64,000 nt of DNA from positions 44,433,013 through 44,497,012 of the forward strand of contig NC_087068.1 in NCBI RefSeq assembly GCF_963678635.1, in the 5' to 3' direction. The notes below the pieces were generated by a model. It saw nothing but the letters and a program-made list of their open reading frames with translations. It did no database searches and was not told where the DNA came from. Of the stretch, positions 12,681 to 25,100 are shown piece after piece (positions within the stretch are counted from its first letter, which is position 1; every line of letters begins with the position of its first letter). Both the position numbers and the translations under genes were made by a program. This DNA is from Symsagittifera roscoffensis (Eukaryota; Xenacoelomorpha; Acoela; Convolutidae).

Positions 12681-13040
12681 TTTTGTGCCTAAATTTTCGT
12701 TTATTTTGATATTTTTGATGAATTATTTGTCATTTATAAGCACTAAAGTCGATGATGTCCAATTCTAATGATGATGTTCAGAACTATTTTGTGCCTAAAG
12801 TCTTGTTGTTTTTGAATAGTTTTCAGGAGAGTACCGCATTTTTTGCGCCCAAAATCTTGTTTAAATTGATGAAATTCAGGTGACCAAAATTTTGTTTTTA
12901 TTGAAGATTTTCATGATTTGTGTCGTGTAGTTTGAATGTTTTTGTGTTCATGTTTTTCATGTGTTTGTGAGCAAAATCTTGTTTTTATTGAAGACTTTCA
13001 TGATTTGTGTCGCTTAGTTTGAATATTTTTGTGTTTATTG
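12640..13040. repeat. Degenerate tandem repeat, unit about 75-80 bp
   Basis: The phrase gtttttattgaagattttca followed by tgatttgtgtcg and agtttgaat occurs at 12893-12950 and again at 12972-13030. Weaker relatives ('ttttgtgcctaaa...cttgtt') lie at 12680 and 12790. Confidence 0.6.
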
Positions 13041-13525
13041 TTTTAATTTTTAATAGACTGCTAATAATGCAAAATCACTTTTTTTTAGACAATATAATCC
13101 ATTTTTTGGACAATTTGATTGATTTTTTTGGCTCCTTAGGAAACGCCTTAAAATCTATTTTATACAAACTGTGCACAAATTGTATACAGATTTTAAACCA
13201 TAAAAATCTTTTTGCTAGACTATATAATCGATTTTTCTGAAATTTTCAAAGTCCTTACATTATCCAGTTTAGACTTAATAGGGTTTTATACAATAGATTT
13301 CTTAATACTAAAAAATCTACACCAAAAAATGCTTATAATCGATTGAAACTTTTTTTGCCAATGCGGGAGTATTCTTGTTTCTACTCATATTACCCTAGTC
13401 GATACTGTATCTGAATTTCTGGAAAACAATAGCAATTTATATAGTTCTAATCCGTCGTCTGTCTGTGTTTTAGAAAAGTGAATTATATTCAAATTTTCTG
13501 AAGAAACTTTAAGAGAACAAATTAT

Positions 13526-14055
13526 TGTTCCGACTTTTGATACGAAAGTAACGGAATATTTGTGCTCGGGGTGGGTTTTTTTTCTTCAGACAATTTTCGA
13601 CTTTTTAACTAGCCATTTCTGACTAAATTTTTTAAATATCTTTCAAAAGGTATTAATGACTTGAGCTTAAATTTGAAAAGATACTCCACCTCTGATCATT
13701 ATTCGTAAAGTTATGAGAGTTTAAATATTGCCATTTTGGCCAATTTGGGACAATGAACGCGCGATATATTTTGCGCTATTCACGCGTAAGCGGAGATTTA
13801 ATCCGTCTTAGAAATTGTTCCAGATTGGTTCACGGAAGCTTAATTGCCATAGTTGATTAGTTCATAGGAGCAAAATCTATCCTTTTGTACACTGTATGGC
13901 GTATGGGGGATGATTTCATAAAAAAATCAAATTTTAGAATATATTTTTTTTCATTTTAGTTTTTCACATTTATTTTTTTTGTTACTACTGCTCCATTAAT
14001 CTTAAAAGAGAGTCGGAACGATCAGGGTTTCGCCCTGATACGAGCAGTTTTGTTG
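13526..14055 (+). mobile_element. R-family dispersed repeat (HINE/Helentron-like), full copy
   Basis: Starts at tgttccgacttt and ends after ctgatacgagcagttttgtt. It contains the core cgcgatatattttgcgctat, the 5' subterminal motif GTTCCGACT, its inverse AGTCGGAAC near the 3' end, and a terminal hairpin tcagggtttcgccctga. The layout (subterminal inverted repeats, 3' hairpin, no long TIRs, no coding sequence) resembles Helentron-associated elements. It is the cleanest + copy left of the retroelement. Confidence 0.65.
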
Positions 14056-15120
14056 TTTTTGGATTTGTTCCTTGTCAAATGCGCTTTTGTCTATGTTTTC
14101 ATAGACAAAAATCATAAATATTAAGTGCTGGGGAGACTATTTTTTATTCTCTCATAGTTGCTTGATTGGTACTAAATTCTACCTGAATTCTATTTGTATA
14201 ATAACATTTTGAAAAAATTTTTCTTCATTTTTCTGCAAAAAGTGACTCATTTGTCCCTGACGTTTGCTCAACAACTAGTTCTTTTAGAAATAGCTAATAG
14301 ATATATCTCATAACATATTATAAGACAATAGTTATCTTATGATAAATTCAAGTTTTGTTCATGGGTCTAAGCAATTGAGGAAAAAAGGAAAGTTACAATG
14401 GTGTACGGTTAGTATTTTCATGCTAAAGCGATTATTTTTTTAGTTGAAGTGATACAACTAGCCTCGATAATATTCAAATTTGACCAAAAAAATTTCAAAA
14501 CTAAACTTTTTGAATTTCTGCGGTAGAAACGGGTTTCAACTGATAATTTAGGAGTTATTTAAATTCAATTTTATCGATGCGTGAAAAAACATTAAAGTCT
14601 GTTTAGTCTTTCAAGCATCTTCGAAAGAGTGAAAAAGAACTGTCGCATAAACTCTTACGCATAAATAGATAAAAACAAATCAAGCCGCCGGGCACTGCAC
14701 GTGATTTTAAACACAATTTGTTTGAGCCTTTGTTTCACATAGATTCCGGCTTTCATTTTATCTTTAAATCGTGGAAAAAAATTAGTTCTTCAATCTACAG
14801 TTTAAGTTGAACTTTTATGATTTTTTAAAAAAATGTAAAATAGAAAAGAATGTTGAAGAATAGCTGCTTTGATTTTAGGTTTCCTGTTATGGAGATAAAA
14901 CAAGTCTGCCCATTTTTTTGGGAAATGACTTTTTTGGGAAACTATATTCGATTTTCCTGAAAAAAGGGACTTTATACGTGAAGGTGCCTTAAACGGCGTG
15001 CTGGACCTGTTTTTCGAAACCTGCTCAAGCATCTACATTTTTCGTTAAATTAGGGTTTTATGGTTTTTTTGGGAGAGCTCTGAAATCAATTTGATTTGAA
15101 TGACCTAAAAAAAGGTCATC
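14056..15120. other. AT-rich non-coding sequence
   Basis: No gene is supported. Short open frames on the - strand around 14800-15030 have no recognisable domain. Confidence 0.4.
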
Positions 15121-15186
15121 AAACTTTTTCAGTATTCATTTTGAAAATCTGCCCTACGCCTCCAGAAAATCCTAGATCCGCCCCTG
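15121..15186 (-). mobile_element. Terminus of a hAT-like DNA transposon relic
   Basis: Reading on the - strand from 15186, the end is CAGGGGCGGATCTAGGATTT. The same 20 bases occur on the + strand at 47742. CAGGGGCGG-type ends are common at hAT-superfamily termini. Only this end is recognisable, and the inner extent is not known. Confidence 0.45.
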
Positions 15187-15189
15187 ATC

Positions 15190-16200
15190 TCCGGTACGCT
15201 GATCTCCAACTCTGCCAACGCACCTAAGCTTTCTGATGTAAGGGAGAGTATCTGAATTTTTGATTTTAAAGCTGAGAGTTCCACAGTGAAAATTTATTAC
15301 TTAATCGCTACAAAACTAGATTTTACCATAAAATATTTATTTTTATCGACTTAAAATAATACACTTTCAGTCTCATAAATATAACAGTTAAGGTTGCACA
15401 TAAAACATTTGGCTACACAAATTGAACTTAAGTTAAATAAACATGCGAGAAATGAATTATTGCTAAAATTAATCACAACATATTGAGTTAACGGATGTGG
15501 GTAAACGATAGCCCAATAAATCTTCTTTTTTGCCCAATAAATTTTCTTTTTTGTAAGGAAATGGTTTGTGGTAAATAGCTTATATTAAGTCAAGATGAAA
15601 ATAAAATGTTTTACAATTATTTTTTTTTAAATCGGGGAAACTTGAATTTAGTTGTGCACAAGCTGTAGTGCTACTTTTGACGAAATGAAATCTAAACTAA
15701 GAGAATTTTATTAAAATTAAGTCATGATTAGAATCAAAACTATTTATATTAAAACTATTTAAAACAATTAAAAAAATTTTCTATCACCAGCAGAACAATG
15801 ACAAGCATAAAGATAGATATATAATCTGCCAAAAATTGCGAAATGATGTCAGCTAAAATATAAAGTTCTAAAAACAACTGAGACAGACACACTGGAATCT
15901 GTTTTTGCGCGTTTTCGACATTAGAAAAAAATGATCCTCAAAATTAGATCTAGATTCTCAGATTTATTATTAAATATAAGGTTAATTTATGAGTAGTTGA
16001 TAACAGTAGAGCTCATAATACACTACGAAAGATGGTTCTTGAGCTAGTTTAACCCACCCCTATCCCTACAAATTTGCCCCTGCTTTCCAGCGGTTCTTAA
16101 GTGACAGCGCTCAACAGCCCTGTTAATTTACCAACATCACCACACGAAAGAAAAATAAGCTCAAACAAGTGCCATGGGTTAATAACTGACGTGAGCTGAA
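15190..16200. other. AT-rich sequence downstream of the GPCR gene
   Basis: No coding frame or repeat family is supported. This is the 3' flank of the - strand GPCR gene. Confidence 0.4.
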
Positions 16201-16206
16201 GGGACG

Positions 16207-16231
16207 AGAGAGAGAGAGGAGGGGGGGGGGG
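16207..16231. repeat. (GA)n-(G)n simple repeat
   Basis: A gagagagagagg run followed by about ten G residues, immediately 3' of the GPCR stop codon and poly(A) signal. Confidence 0.8.
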
Positions 16232-16239
16232 TAATTGAC

Positions 16240-16245
16240 TTTATT
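16240..16245 (-). promoter_or_regulatory. Candidate poly(A) signal AATAAA of the GPCR gene
   Basis: On the - strand AATAAA lies two bases after the TGA stop. This is very close to the stop, so a more distal signal is possible. Confidence 0.4.
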
Positions 16246-16247
16246 TT

Positions 16248-16740
16248 TCAAATTTCGGAATTGTCAAAGATATTATGTGCGCCATCCTCAACGTTCCCAT
16301 TGGCCAGGTCGAACCCCTCCTCCGACCAATCAGTTTGCTCTATGAAGTCCACACCGCCTTCATCCTTATCGTCAACCGCATTCACAGAGGTCGACGAAGT
16401 GCTTCGATCTCTTGAACTATCTTGACCTCTGGTGGAATTGCAGGGGAAAGGAGCTAAATGCGCGCCTTTTTGATGAGTGTTATCCTTATTTGCATCACGT
16501 GACTTTGAGTTCACGCCAGCTGATTTTTGATCAGGAGACTCCTGGACATCTTTGATTGTCGGCATGTTTGCAGCGGGGGCTTTAGCCACTGTGTGGCCAG
16601 TTGGGACTTTGACTGAGACTTTGGAGGTGTTTCCCGTCGTTTGTCCAGTAGTAATCACGCCCATTTGGGGTCTGGGGGCGTTTTTGGGTCGGGCTGTCAG
16701 TTTGCGACACAGCAGTGTCGATTTGAACTGGCTGCGAAAC
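16248..16740 (-). CDS. Last coding exon of a rhodopsin-family GPCR (cytoplasmic tail)
   Basis: This exon encodes the intracellular C-terminal tail of a G-protein-coupled receptor. It follows a strong 3' splice site (pyrimidine run then ccag, 16741-16744 on the - strand). Its first base completes the Lys codon left open by the donor at 41062, giving NEK then FRSQFKSTLLCRKL, a typical helix-8 sequence after the NPxxY of TM7 with a likely palmitoylated Cys. The remaining about 140 residues are Ser/Thr/Asp-rich and end at TGA (16248-16250). No domain is seen in the tail, which is long but within the usual range for such receptors. The exon is separated from the TM6-TM7 exon by a 24.3-kb intron holding the giant retroelement. 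Ligand class cannot be told from this part. Confidence 0.8.
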
Positions 16741-17002
16741 CTGGAAAATGAAAAAAAAAATTTGACCAGGTGCTTTGCTGAAATTTAACAATTTTATATA
16801 ATTTTTGCTGGTTGATTTTGAAAAAAATTTTTCGAAAATTAATACTTGATCCAATTAAGTTCTACCACAATCGATAACTTAATATTGCGCTGGTTACAAT
16901 CAAATGAACTTATTTTTCCCCAGTCAATAGTTTTCGATTTTTTAAGGGATAAAGAGAATTGATAAACATATTTAATTGGATTATATTTTTTTTAAGTTTG
17001 GC

Positions 17003-17006
17003 TTAA
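17003..17006. repeat. Target-site duplication TTAA (left)
   Basis: Matches TTAA at 35861-35864 immediately after the right LTR. Confidence 0.85.
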
Positions 17007-17067
17007 TGGAACCTGATCTAAACTATATTTTATGATTGGATAAATTAAATGTTTTACCAATGTAAAG

Positions 17068-17074
17068 TATTTAA
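17068..17074 (+). promoter_or_regulatory. Possible LTR core promoter (TATA-like)
   Basis: tatttaa lies about 140 bases before the AATAAA signal, a reasonable U3 position. A TATATTTTA at 17024-17032 is an alternative. Confidence 0.3.
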
Positions 17075-17210
17075 TATTAACCAATCATGATCCATCTAAC
17101 TAACAACCCACTTATTTGTAAGTGCTGAAGTTACTTGTAATTTCAGCACCAGAGAGATTTGAATTTAACTTAGAAATTAGTTGGACTCTCCCGAGCACTT
17201 CAGCAGCCGC

Positions 17211-17216
17211 AATAAA
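17211..17216 (+). promoter_or_regulatory. LTR poly(A) signal AATAAA
   Basis: Present in both LTRs (also 35657-35662). In the 3' LTR it would direct end formation of the element RNA. Confidence 0.6.
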
Positions 17217-17416
17217 CCAGTATACCCTAGATCTATTGAGCCTAGCAGAGACTAGTTAAACAACCTGAGACTAGATAGTATAAGAGTAAGATTAGGATCG
17301 GTATTAGACTAAGAAGTTGCACGAATCTATCCGGCCGAAAATAAGATAGCGTGACGAGCAGACGGTGTACCCTATCCGAAATTACTCTATGAGTTACACT
17401 TCGGTCATAACTCATC

Positions 17417-17440
17417 TGGTGCGACCATAAGTCTCGAACA
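17417..17440 (+). promoter_or_regulatory. Primer-binding site for a cellular tRNA
   Basis: TGGTGCGACC begins two bases after the LTR, the expected place for a PBS starting with TGG (complement of tRNA CCA). The reverse complement of the whole segment runs from a T-loop-like GTTCGAG word to a terminal ACCA, so complementarity may reach into the T arm. The tRNA species is not assigned. Confidence 0.75.
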
Positions 17441-17502
17441 AGACCTTACTAGATTAGAATTAACCAAAAATAGATTAGAAATTAGACAAAAACATTTACA
17501 AA

Positions 17503-17736
17503 ATGTTATACGACAATAATTTAATTGAAATGTCTCTCCGACTCAATAGATCAGAGCCAATATTCCGAACCATAATAGAACTACCCGGAATTGGAAGGAG
17601 ACCTCGAACCAAAGACGACATACGACAAAGTAGAAACTTGCCGTATAGTTATATGATAGTTCGGCAAAAGCCAGAACAAACTTTTATATTTCGAATACTA
17701 CTTGCAATGAATTTAGATTTCCATTTGCAAACATAA
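17503..17736 (+). CDS. Possible 77-aa leader ORF of the retroelement
   Basis: This is the first ATG-initiated ORF after the PBS. The product is charged and Arg-rich in the middle (GRRPRTKDDIRQSR) and has no known domain. It could be a short regulatory upstream ORF or chance. The base composition is less A-rich than that of gag-pol. No splice sites were confirmed around it, although a pyrimidine-rich cag occurs near 17768. Confidence 0.3.
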   Translation: MLYDNNLIEMSLRLNRSEPIFRTIIELPGIGRRPRTKDDIRQSRNLPYSYMIVRQKPEQTFIFRILLAMNLDFHLQT

Positions 17737-18064
17737 ACCTTGAAGTTACTCTTCAAAATCATTTCAGGCGCTAAACAAAATTAATATTATACAATAACGA
17801 TTGATAAAAAGATCTAAGATCGTTTTCCTAAAACTCTGCAGTATTATACAAAACATGTTTGAAAAATATTTATTGGAAAACAAAAATAAAAATTAGTAGC
17901 ATGACAATAAATGGTTAGTAATCATAAATCATCCTGTTGTTCCAGCTTCATCATCTAAAACATAACAGCAATCATCAACTCACTAACATCATAAAACACT
18001 AAATTTTTCCTTTACACACATTTAAAACTTTATTAAAACTTAAATTCACTTAATTTTAAAACCA

Positions 18065-18149
18065 GATCATCAAGGCTTATCCTTGGATCTTAAATCATTT
18101 TCTACTTAATTAAATTTTAAATTTGATCATCAAGGCTTATCCTTGGATC
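18065..18149 (+). repeat. Duplicated 25-base stem-loop in the leader
   Basis: gatcatcaaggcttatcctt followed by ggatc occurs at 18065-18089 and 18125-18149, exactly 60 bases apart. Each can fold (CAAGG with CCTTG, extended by GATC arms). Confidence 0.75.
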
Positions 18150-18665
18150 AAACAAAACAACTTTGTTCTCCCCCACCCACTTAATTAGTGTCTAACGACC
18201 TCAAACGTCGATTCACTACCCAACCCTTTCTAAAGACCCAAGACTAATAGAAATTTTTAAAACAAAACTAATCATTCAAATTAGGATAAACAGTGAAGAA
18301 CTTCGGTTATTCATCCTTCACTTGACCCCCCCTCTTACCAGACCCAGGATAAATCTTAGACTTCGTAAGTTTAAAATAGTATCTAACGAACTACTCGCGT
18401 TCTAATTATACCTGAACCTTGTGGATCGATTTACTATTCTCCAACCCTTGAACACAATCACTACCCCTAAGTAAGATTAAGTAAGTTAACACCTTAGCTT
18501 ATACTAGTCACGAGAAAGTAAAAATCATTCTTCGGAATCGATATACTTTTCTCTCCAACCCTGAACAAATAGACCCAGGTTAAGCTAACCAAAAAATCGT
18601 AAGAACTAACAGTTTAGGAAAATAGAAATCATTTAACAACCTTTGCATCCGTCATTCTAAACCTT

Positions 18666-19133
18666 ATGTCATTTAAAAACCTAGGAAATAAACAAACAAT
18701 CGTTTTACACAATTGTGAAATAGATAACAAAAAATACGACCTTGTAATCACACCTCATACACAAACAGTTGGATACATTCGAACAAAACGACAAACACTA
18801 AAAAGAAAAATAATAACTAAACAAAGACAAATAACACGAAAAAGATTTTCAAAAAATCGAAACGCATTTTCAGAATCAGAAACCAACAGTTTAGACGAAC
18901 TTTACAAACTAAAAGAATCAATAGATAAAAATTACCCACAACACGATCAATTATATTTTTCTGACTCAGAAACAACTTCAAATTCATCACAAAGAGGAAA
19001 AAGAAGAATAAAAAAGCAGTACAAACACAAACCAGTACATTTATACAATTGGAATCAACCAATTCGACACATTAATAATTACATATTAACAGTAATCGAA
19101 CGAAAAAATGAGTTCAACGCACACCCCAGGTGA
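18666..19133 (+). CDS. ORF1: 155-aa basic protein preceding Gag-Pol
   Basis: I do not recognise this protein. It is intact, starts at ATG 18666 and overlaps the first 26 bases of Gag-Pol in another frame. The middle is strongly basic (TKRQTLKRKIITKQRQITRKR), then comes a Ser/Glu/Asp stretch (SESETNSLDELYKLKES and FSDSETTSNSSQ) and a second basic patch (RGKRRIKKQYKHK). The acidic-serine clusters resemble casein-kinase sites, and the basic patches could bind nucleic acid or act as nuclear-localisation signals. The overlap means Gag-Pol must be reached by leaky scanning, reinitiation or a spliced RNA. Its A-rich codon use equals that of gag-pol, so it belongs to the element. Confidence 0.7.
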   Translation: MSFKNLGNKQTIVLHNCEIDNKKYDLVITPHTQTVGYIRTKRQTLKRKIITKQRQITRKRFSKNRNAFSESETNSLDELYKLKESIDKNYPQHDQLYFSDSETTSNSSQRGKRRIKKQYKHKPVHLYNWNQPIRHINNYILTVIERKNEFNAHPR

Positions 19134-22100
19134 AGAAACTCCAGATGATGATGAAATCTTTCCTTTTATAGTAGATGCAGATACTGATAGAGGACAACAC
19201 ATATTTTGTCAAAATTTACTCGTAAATTTATTTGAACCCGGAATCAGTCCATGTAAAACAGAGTTCCCCGATGTAAAAATCAAAAGACAAATCATAGATC
19301 ACTATCTAAAAGATATATGCAACATAACACAACAGTATGGAATCTACTCTATAGAATTCACTTCCCCAAACCATAATAATAGAACATATACTATTCAAAC
19401 AGACGACCTTGATTTAGAATTTTCAAAAGTTTTTTCAGAATATATAAAAAGCATCCAATATCATAACTCACAAAGAGCAAACTCCATATTCACCAATGAA
19501 GTTTTCGCAATAATATATAGTTATATTTCGATATTAGAAAACGAAATCCCACTAACAAATGTCTCACCGACAGAAACATCTAAACATTTGAAAGTACGAC
19601 ATGAAATTACACTACTCTCTAGTTATTTAAACATCATTAAAGAAAATTTCACGAAAGATGACGTTTCACAACATACCAAACACGATTTACAAAAAATTTT
19701 AGCATGGTTCATAATAGATTATTTCACACACAATATTGATTTAATTGCACAAGCAAGAAAAAATTTTAGACCCCAAAATTCGAACGATGATACCGCTATC
19801 ACAGAACAATCAGATTATGTTTGGGACCCCGAATGGTCTCATCCCGCATTTATAAGCTTTCCACAATCAATCTCAAGTCAAGCAATAGGTACAATATCTT
19901 ACATAAGAGATTATGTAAGAGTAATACCATTAACAATTGATGCAACACCATTAAACTATAATACATTTTTACCCGATACACAAAATAATAGTTTAAACTC
20001 GACAGTCATACACAACGAAAACCTCAATGGAACTAGGAATCTTACTCAACAAGATATCCAGACACCATCACACTTCATAAATGAAGAAATTGTACACACA
20101 ACAACTACACAACAAAGTATTTCACCAATACGCCCAAATTTAACAACACCAAGAAATACAAACCCTTCACAAACACAGGTAACCTTACAATCAACCGTTA
20201 AACCTTCGGTTGCCCCTAAATATTCACATATGGATTACCAAACATACAGACCCATGACAATACCATCAAAAACACGCAAAACATTCACTAAAAACAACTT
20301 TGCAGACCATAATTATAATTATACACATCCATCAAAAACAAATTATCAACCACAAAGGAATTTTAATCAATATACAAAACCTCGAAACTGGGATAACCCA
20401 ACGGCCCAATATAATTCCAAAAATTTTCAACCAAATCCTCCACAGGATCGCAGTGAAAATTACCCATTTTTTCAACAGAATAAAAATAAAAAACAAACAT
20501 CTTATCAAATGGATTATTTATCCTCAGATGACGATTTCTTACAACCAGATATATTTGCACCAAATACTCAAGAATATCGTAGACAAGGAATACAGAGAAC
20601 ACGTACAAATCATAGAAATTTTTCTCCACAATCAATAGATGCACAACATCAACAACCAATTCAACAACAAAATTTAATTAATACACAATCTTTTCAACCA
20701 ATTCAACAACAAAATCCAATGACTGCACACTCGTATCAAGCATCACAAATGCAAAATGAAATACCACTCCCATATTATCTCCAACAACATGAAATAACAA
20801 GAAACCAACTTTCAAATTTTTCTCAAATGCCAAATGCAGCAGAATCATTACAAATGACAATGAATCCATACCTTATGGGTGGATCATCAATAACATCAAA
20901 CAAACCTTTAATGGTTTTCACAGGAACAGACCCTGAATACTCTGTAGAAGATTATTTAAATGCAGTAACAGCAAACCTGATTTTAAATATAGGACCTGAA
21001 CCAATTAATACGCCACTACATCAAAACTGGATACATCGACGCACAGCGTTAATACAAACAACCTTAGATGGCGCAGCCCAAAAATGGTTTTCAGTACTAC
21101 CTCTAGAAATAAAATCAAACTGGAAAAGATTTACACAAGAATTTTCAAAAATGTTTGACTCCGAAAGAAACAAACAACAACAAAGAGTTTTATGTAATGA
21201 AATTCGCAGATTACCAAACGAAACCATCAAGCAAATAGCAGTACGAATCGAAACACTAGTTCGAAAAGCATATTCATTAAATACACATGACTATAAAAAC
21301 ACAAAGATGACAGAAATCTTAATGATGACCTTAACACCACAATTAAGGAAAATAGCAATAAAAAAGAGAGCATCTCATCCTTCTTCAATTCGAGAACCCG
21401 ATTTAGATTTTCGAAAACTAGTAGACAAACTAGAACAAGCAGAAATCACGATGAAACTAGAAGAAACGGAAAATCTGAAATTACAATACGTTAACAGAAT
21501 TGAAACGACTCCCACTAATATTAATAATATACAGGAATCAGAAACAGACCTCGTTGAAAAAATCACTGAAATACTCAATATTTACGAAAAGAACCCGAAC
21601 TTTAAAGGCAAACCATCTTTCAAAAAATGGTGTAATTATTGCCGACGATACGGACATAGTATTTCCGAATGTAGACAAAAACAGCAAGATAGTCAAAATA
21701 AACCTCAAAAATACAAAGAACCAAATAAATCATTTTATCAATACATGAAAAAAGATCAAAATCTACCGAACAAAACAGTTCACAGCAACAACAGTTCAGG
21801 AAAACCACTTCCGAACAATACAAATTATACAAGAAATCAATCCCCATATAACTCAAGTTATAGAGGAAGATCACCAGAACGAAGAAACACGTATAATTCA
21901 TCACAAAATCACTACAATAGACCAAATAGTCGAAATAACTACTCCAGATCAAATTCAAATACACAACGATTTGTTTCTAGATCTAATTCCCAATCAAGAA
22001 ATAACTATTATCCAAACAACCAATCACGAAATTCATCATACAATAGGAATAGAAACTACTCCTATAATCGAAATAGAAGTTATTCAAACAACCGAAATCA

Positions 22101-25100
22101 AAATTATCCGAACAATCGATCAAGGAATAACTCATATAATAGATCGAACTATAACAGACCAAACAATAATTACCAAAACAGATCGCGAAATAATTCACAA
22201 AATCGACACCCAAGTTATAATAATCGTTATAGAAATTATTCCCAATCACCACACCGGAATAATAATCACTATAATAACTCTAATAATCGTCATAGAAGCA
22301 GTACACCTAAACATCAAAGACAAATCAATCAAGTACAATCTAACCCAGAAACAACATCAGACCCTCCAGGTATTGATGACACAGTAACTGATACGTTACA
22401 ACTCAATCAAATAAATTGTACATCATCAGATTCAGAAAGTGATACTGAAAACACTCTTTCTATCAATATGATAAAAGTCGAAAATGACTATGAATCTGTC
22501 ATATATGAACAACCCTTTCCATCACATATATATGAAAATCAATCAGAATTTCTTCAAAATTATTACACTACACCCATAAATTCCACACCAACAACGCAAG
22601 AAACAAATGCAAAAAATACTACAGAACAACCCAATCAAAATGTCAAAACAAAATGCTTGAATACACACCACATCTACCAAAATATACAAAAAGAACAACC
22701 CAAAGAAAAAATTTGGACAATACCATTTCTCTTAGAAAGCCCAAGAAATAAAGAATTTCAACCACCAGACCTTGAAATAGATTTTTTAATTGATTCAGGA
22801 GCAGAATCAAACATAATAAACATTCCCACATGGAATGAAATAAAAACTTTACATCCAAAGCTAACACCTCTTGAAACCTCCAGTAAGCTAGCAACAGCAC
22901 AAGGATCAACATTGATAAACTACGGAAAAATCCAATTATTTCTCCTCCCCACCAGAACAATGGAACAAAGTAAAATTCTAAACAAGCCATTTAAACAAAT
23001 ATTCCATATCACTGATATTAAATATAATATCATTGGAATACCATTTATTTCGAAGTATATACCAACAATTAACATCCTAAACAGTAAAATATTAATCAAA
23101 GATAAATATACAAAAACAAAAGAAACATCCCTAACATTTTTTCAAAGATTAAACAAACAACCACCATTCTTTTCAAAATTTTATCCAATATATAACCAAC
23201 AAAGGAAACACCTGAAACCACTATCAGGAAACATCTATAATTTTTCAATCAAACAAGTTCACCAATATGATAAAGAACAAAACAAACAAAAATTTTATAT
23301 GTCAGATTTTGAATTCAAACCTATTCATAAATTTTTCAAAATCACAATCTCTTCAATAAAATATTTGAAAAATTCGAATTCAGATATTATTTCCTTACAC
23401 GTTTATAACAACACACCTTACCAAGTAACATTACCTTTAGGACTTTTAGGATATTGTGAAACTAACGCTACAATATCACCAATACACGAAAAAGCCTATC
23501 GCGTAAATAATATACTCCAATTACTAGATATTTGCCAATCTACAATTCTTAATGAAGAATTATCTATAAATAATATAATAAGTAACGAAAACAGAAATAC
23601 GGATTATTTCACAAAAACTCCATATTTCAAACCTACATTCAACATAAGTAACTACACAGAAGACCAACAGAAATTTTTAACAATGTTTAATTTCCAACAT
23701 TCACAAATAACACAAGACGAATTCGAAAAGTTAGCCAAACAGCTAATTAAATATTCATCAGTCTATGCAACATCAAAATTCGATGTTGGCAAAATCAGTT
23801 CATCACTACATCTCCCATTAAAACCAGACGCAGTTTTCAAAAAACAGAGAGCAAGTAAAGTACCAATTCACTTACATGATAAAGTAAACAGATTACTCGA
23901 TATTTTAGAACAGTACAATATTATATCACCAGTTAATAAAGAAGAACAACCAAAAGGCAACACATTCATCAACCCTGTTATCATTCTAGCTAAAGGAGAA
24001 TCATTAAAAATCGTTCTCGACGCTAGATACCTTAATTCACTCATAGATGAATCAAAATGCAATTGGCCCATCGAACCAATACAAGTTATTTTAACAAAAA
24101 TAAACGGCAAATACTTTACAACCGCCGATATGAATAGTGCATACAATCAAATGCCACTAGATGAACAATCACGACGTTTAACACAATTTGTTATCGGAAA
24201 CCAACAATACGAATTTAACCGCTTATTCTATGGAATATCCATAGGACCAGCAGCATTTTCAGCTTTTATGAGCAAAATTTTTAGACCACTAATACTCAAG
24301 AAAAACGCAATCACCTATTTAGACGATGTTTTTATGCAATCACAAACAAAAGACGAAATGTTCAAAGTTTTAGAAAAATATCACCAAATACTTCAGAACG
24401 AAAATCTGAAGGCCGCCCCCGATAAATCACACTTCTTTTTAACAAGAGTTAAATTCTTAGGACATAACATAGAAAGAAAAACAATCACTCCACTGAAATC
24501 ACGCATTGACGCTATTCAAAAACTTCAACCACCAACAAATAAAAAGAAAATCCAAGAATTCCTTGGAATGTTAAACTTTTTAAGTAAATATGTTTATAAA
24601 ATGCAATTATATCTACGACCATTTTACAACATCCTTAGACAACAAAATAATTTTGAATGGAATACAGAACATCAAACACGATTTGAAGAAATAAAGAAAC
24701 TTTTAACTGAACAAATTTCAAACACAATTCCAGATTCAAATCAACCATTCTATGCAATGTGCGATGCTTCGAACTTTGGCATCGGTGCAGCACTATTACA
24801 ATCACATAATGGTACAAATAAAATGAACCTCATATCAGCAAATTCTCGATTATTCACTCAAGCAGAGCTACGACTCTCAACTCTAATGAGAGAATGTACA
24901 GCCATAATATATACACTGACAGAATATGAATTTCTGATACTTGGATCAAAACATCCCACAGTTTTATTCACAGACCACAAACCAATCATTTTTCTTTTCA
25001 CACAGAAATCTAACCCAAACCACCGAGTTTACAGATTTCAACTAATTCTAATGAAATTTCCAAACTTACATATAGTTTGGACTGCAGGAAAAAATCTTGC

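Larger units (their letters stand above)
17007..17414 (+). repeat. 5' LTR
   Basis: 408 bp, TGGAACC...AACTCA. It contains AATAAA (17211-17216) and a perfect 8-bp stem (GTGCTGAA 17122-17129 with TTCAGCAC 17142-17149). A possible TATA-like tatttaa lies at 17068-17074. U3/R/U5 limits cannot be fixed from sequence alone. Confidence 0.97.
17441..18665 (+). other. Structured leader of the retroelement
   Basis: 1.2 kb between the PBS and the first large ORF. It holds a possible small ORF (17503-17736), two identical 25-base hairpin repeats (18065-18089 and 18125-18149), a 7-bp hairpin (18292-18298 with 18316-18322), and three diverged copies of a 'cga(t)tyacta...ccaaccct' phrase near 18210, 18427 and 18538. 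Such a region is where packaging and dimerisation signals are expected. This role is inferred. Confidence 0.6.

Noticed and set aside
20300-22990. Open frames of 60-140 codons on both strands inside Gag-Pol
   Set aside because: They are antisense or out-of-frame by-products of the A-rich low-complexity Gag coding sequence and have no domains of their own.
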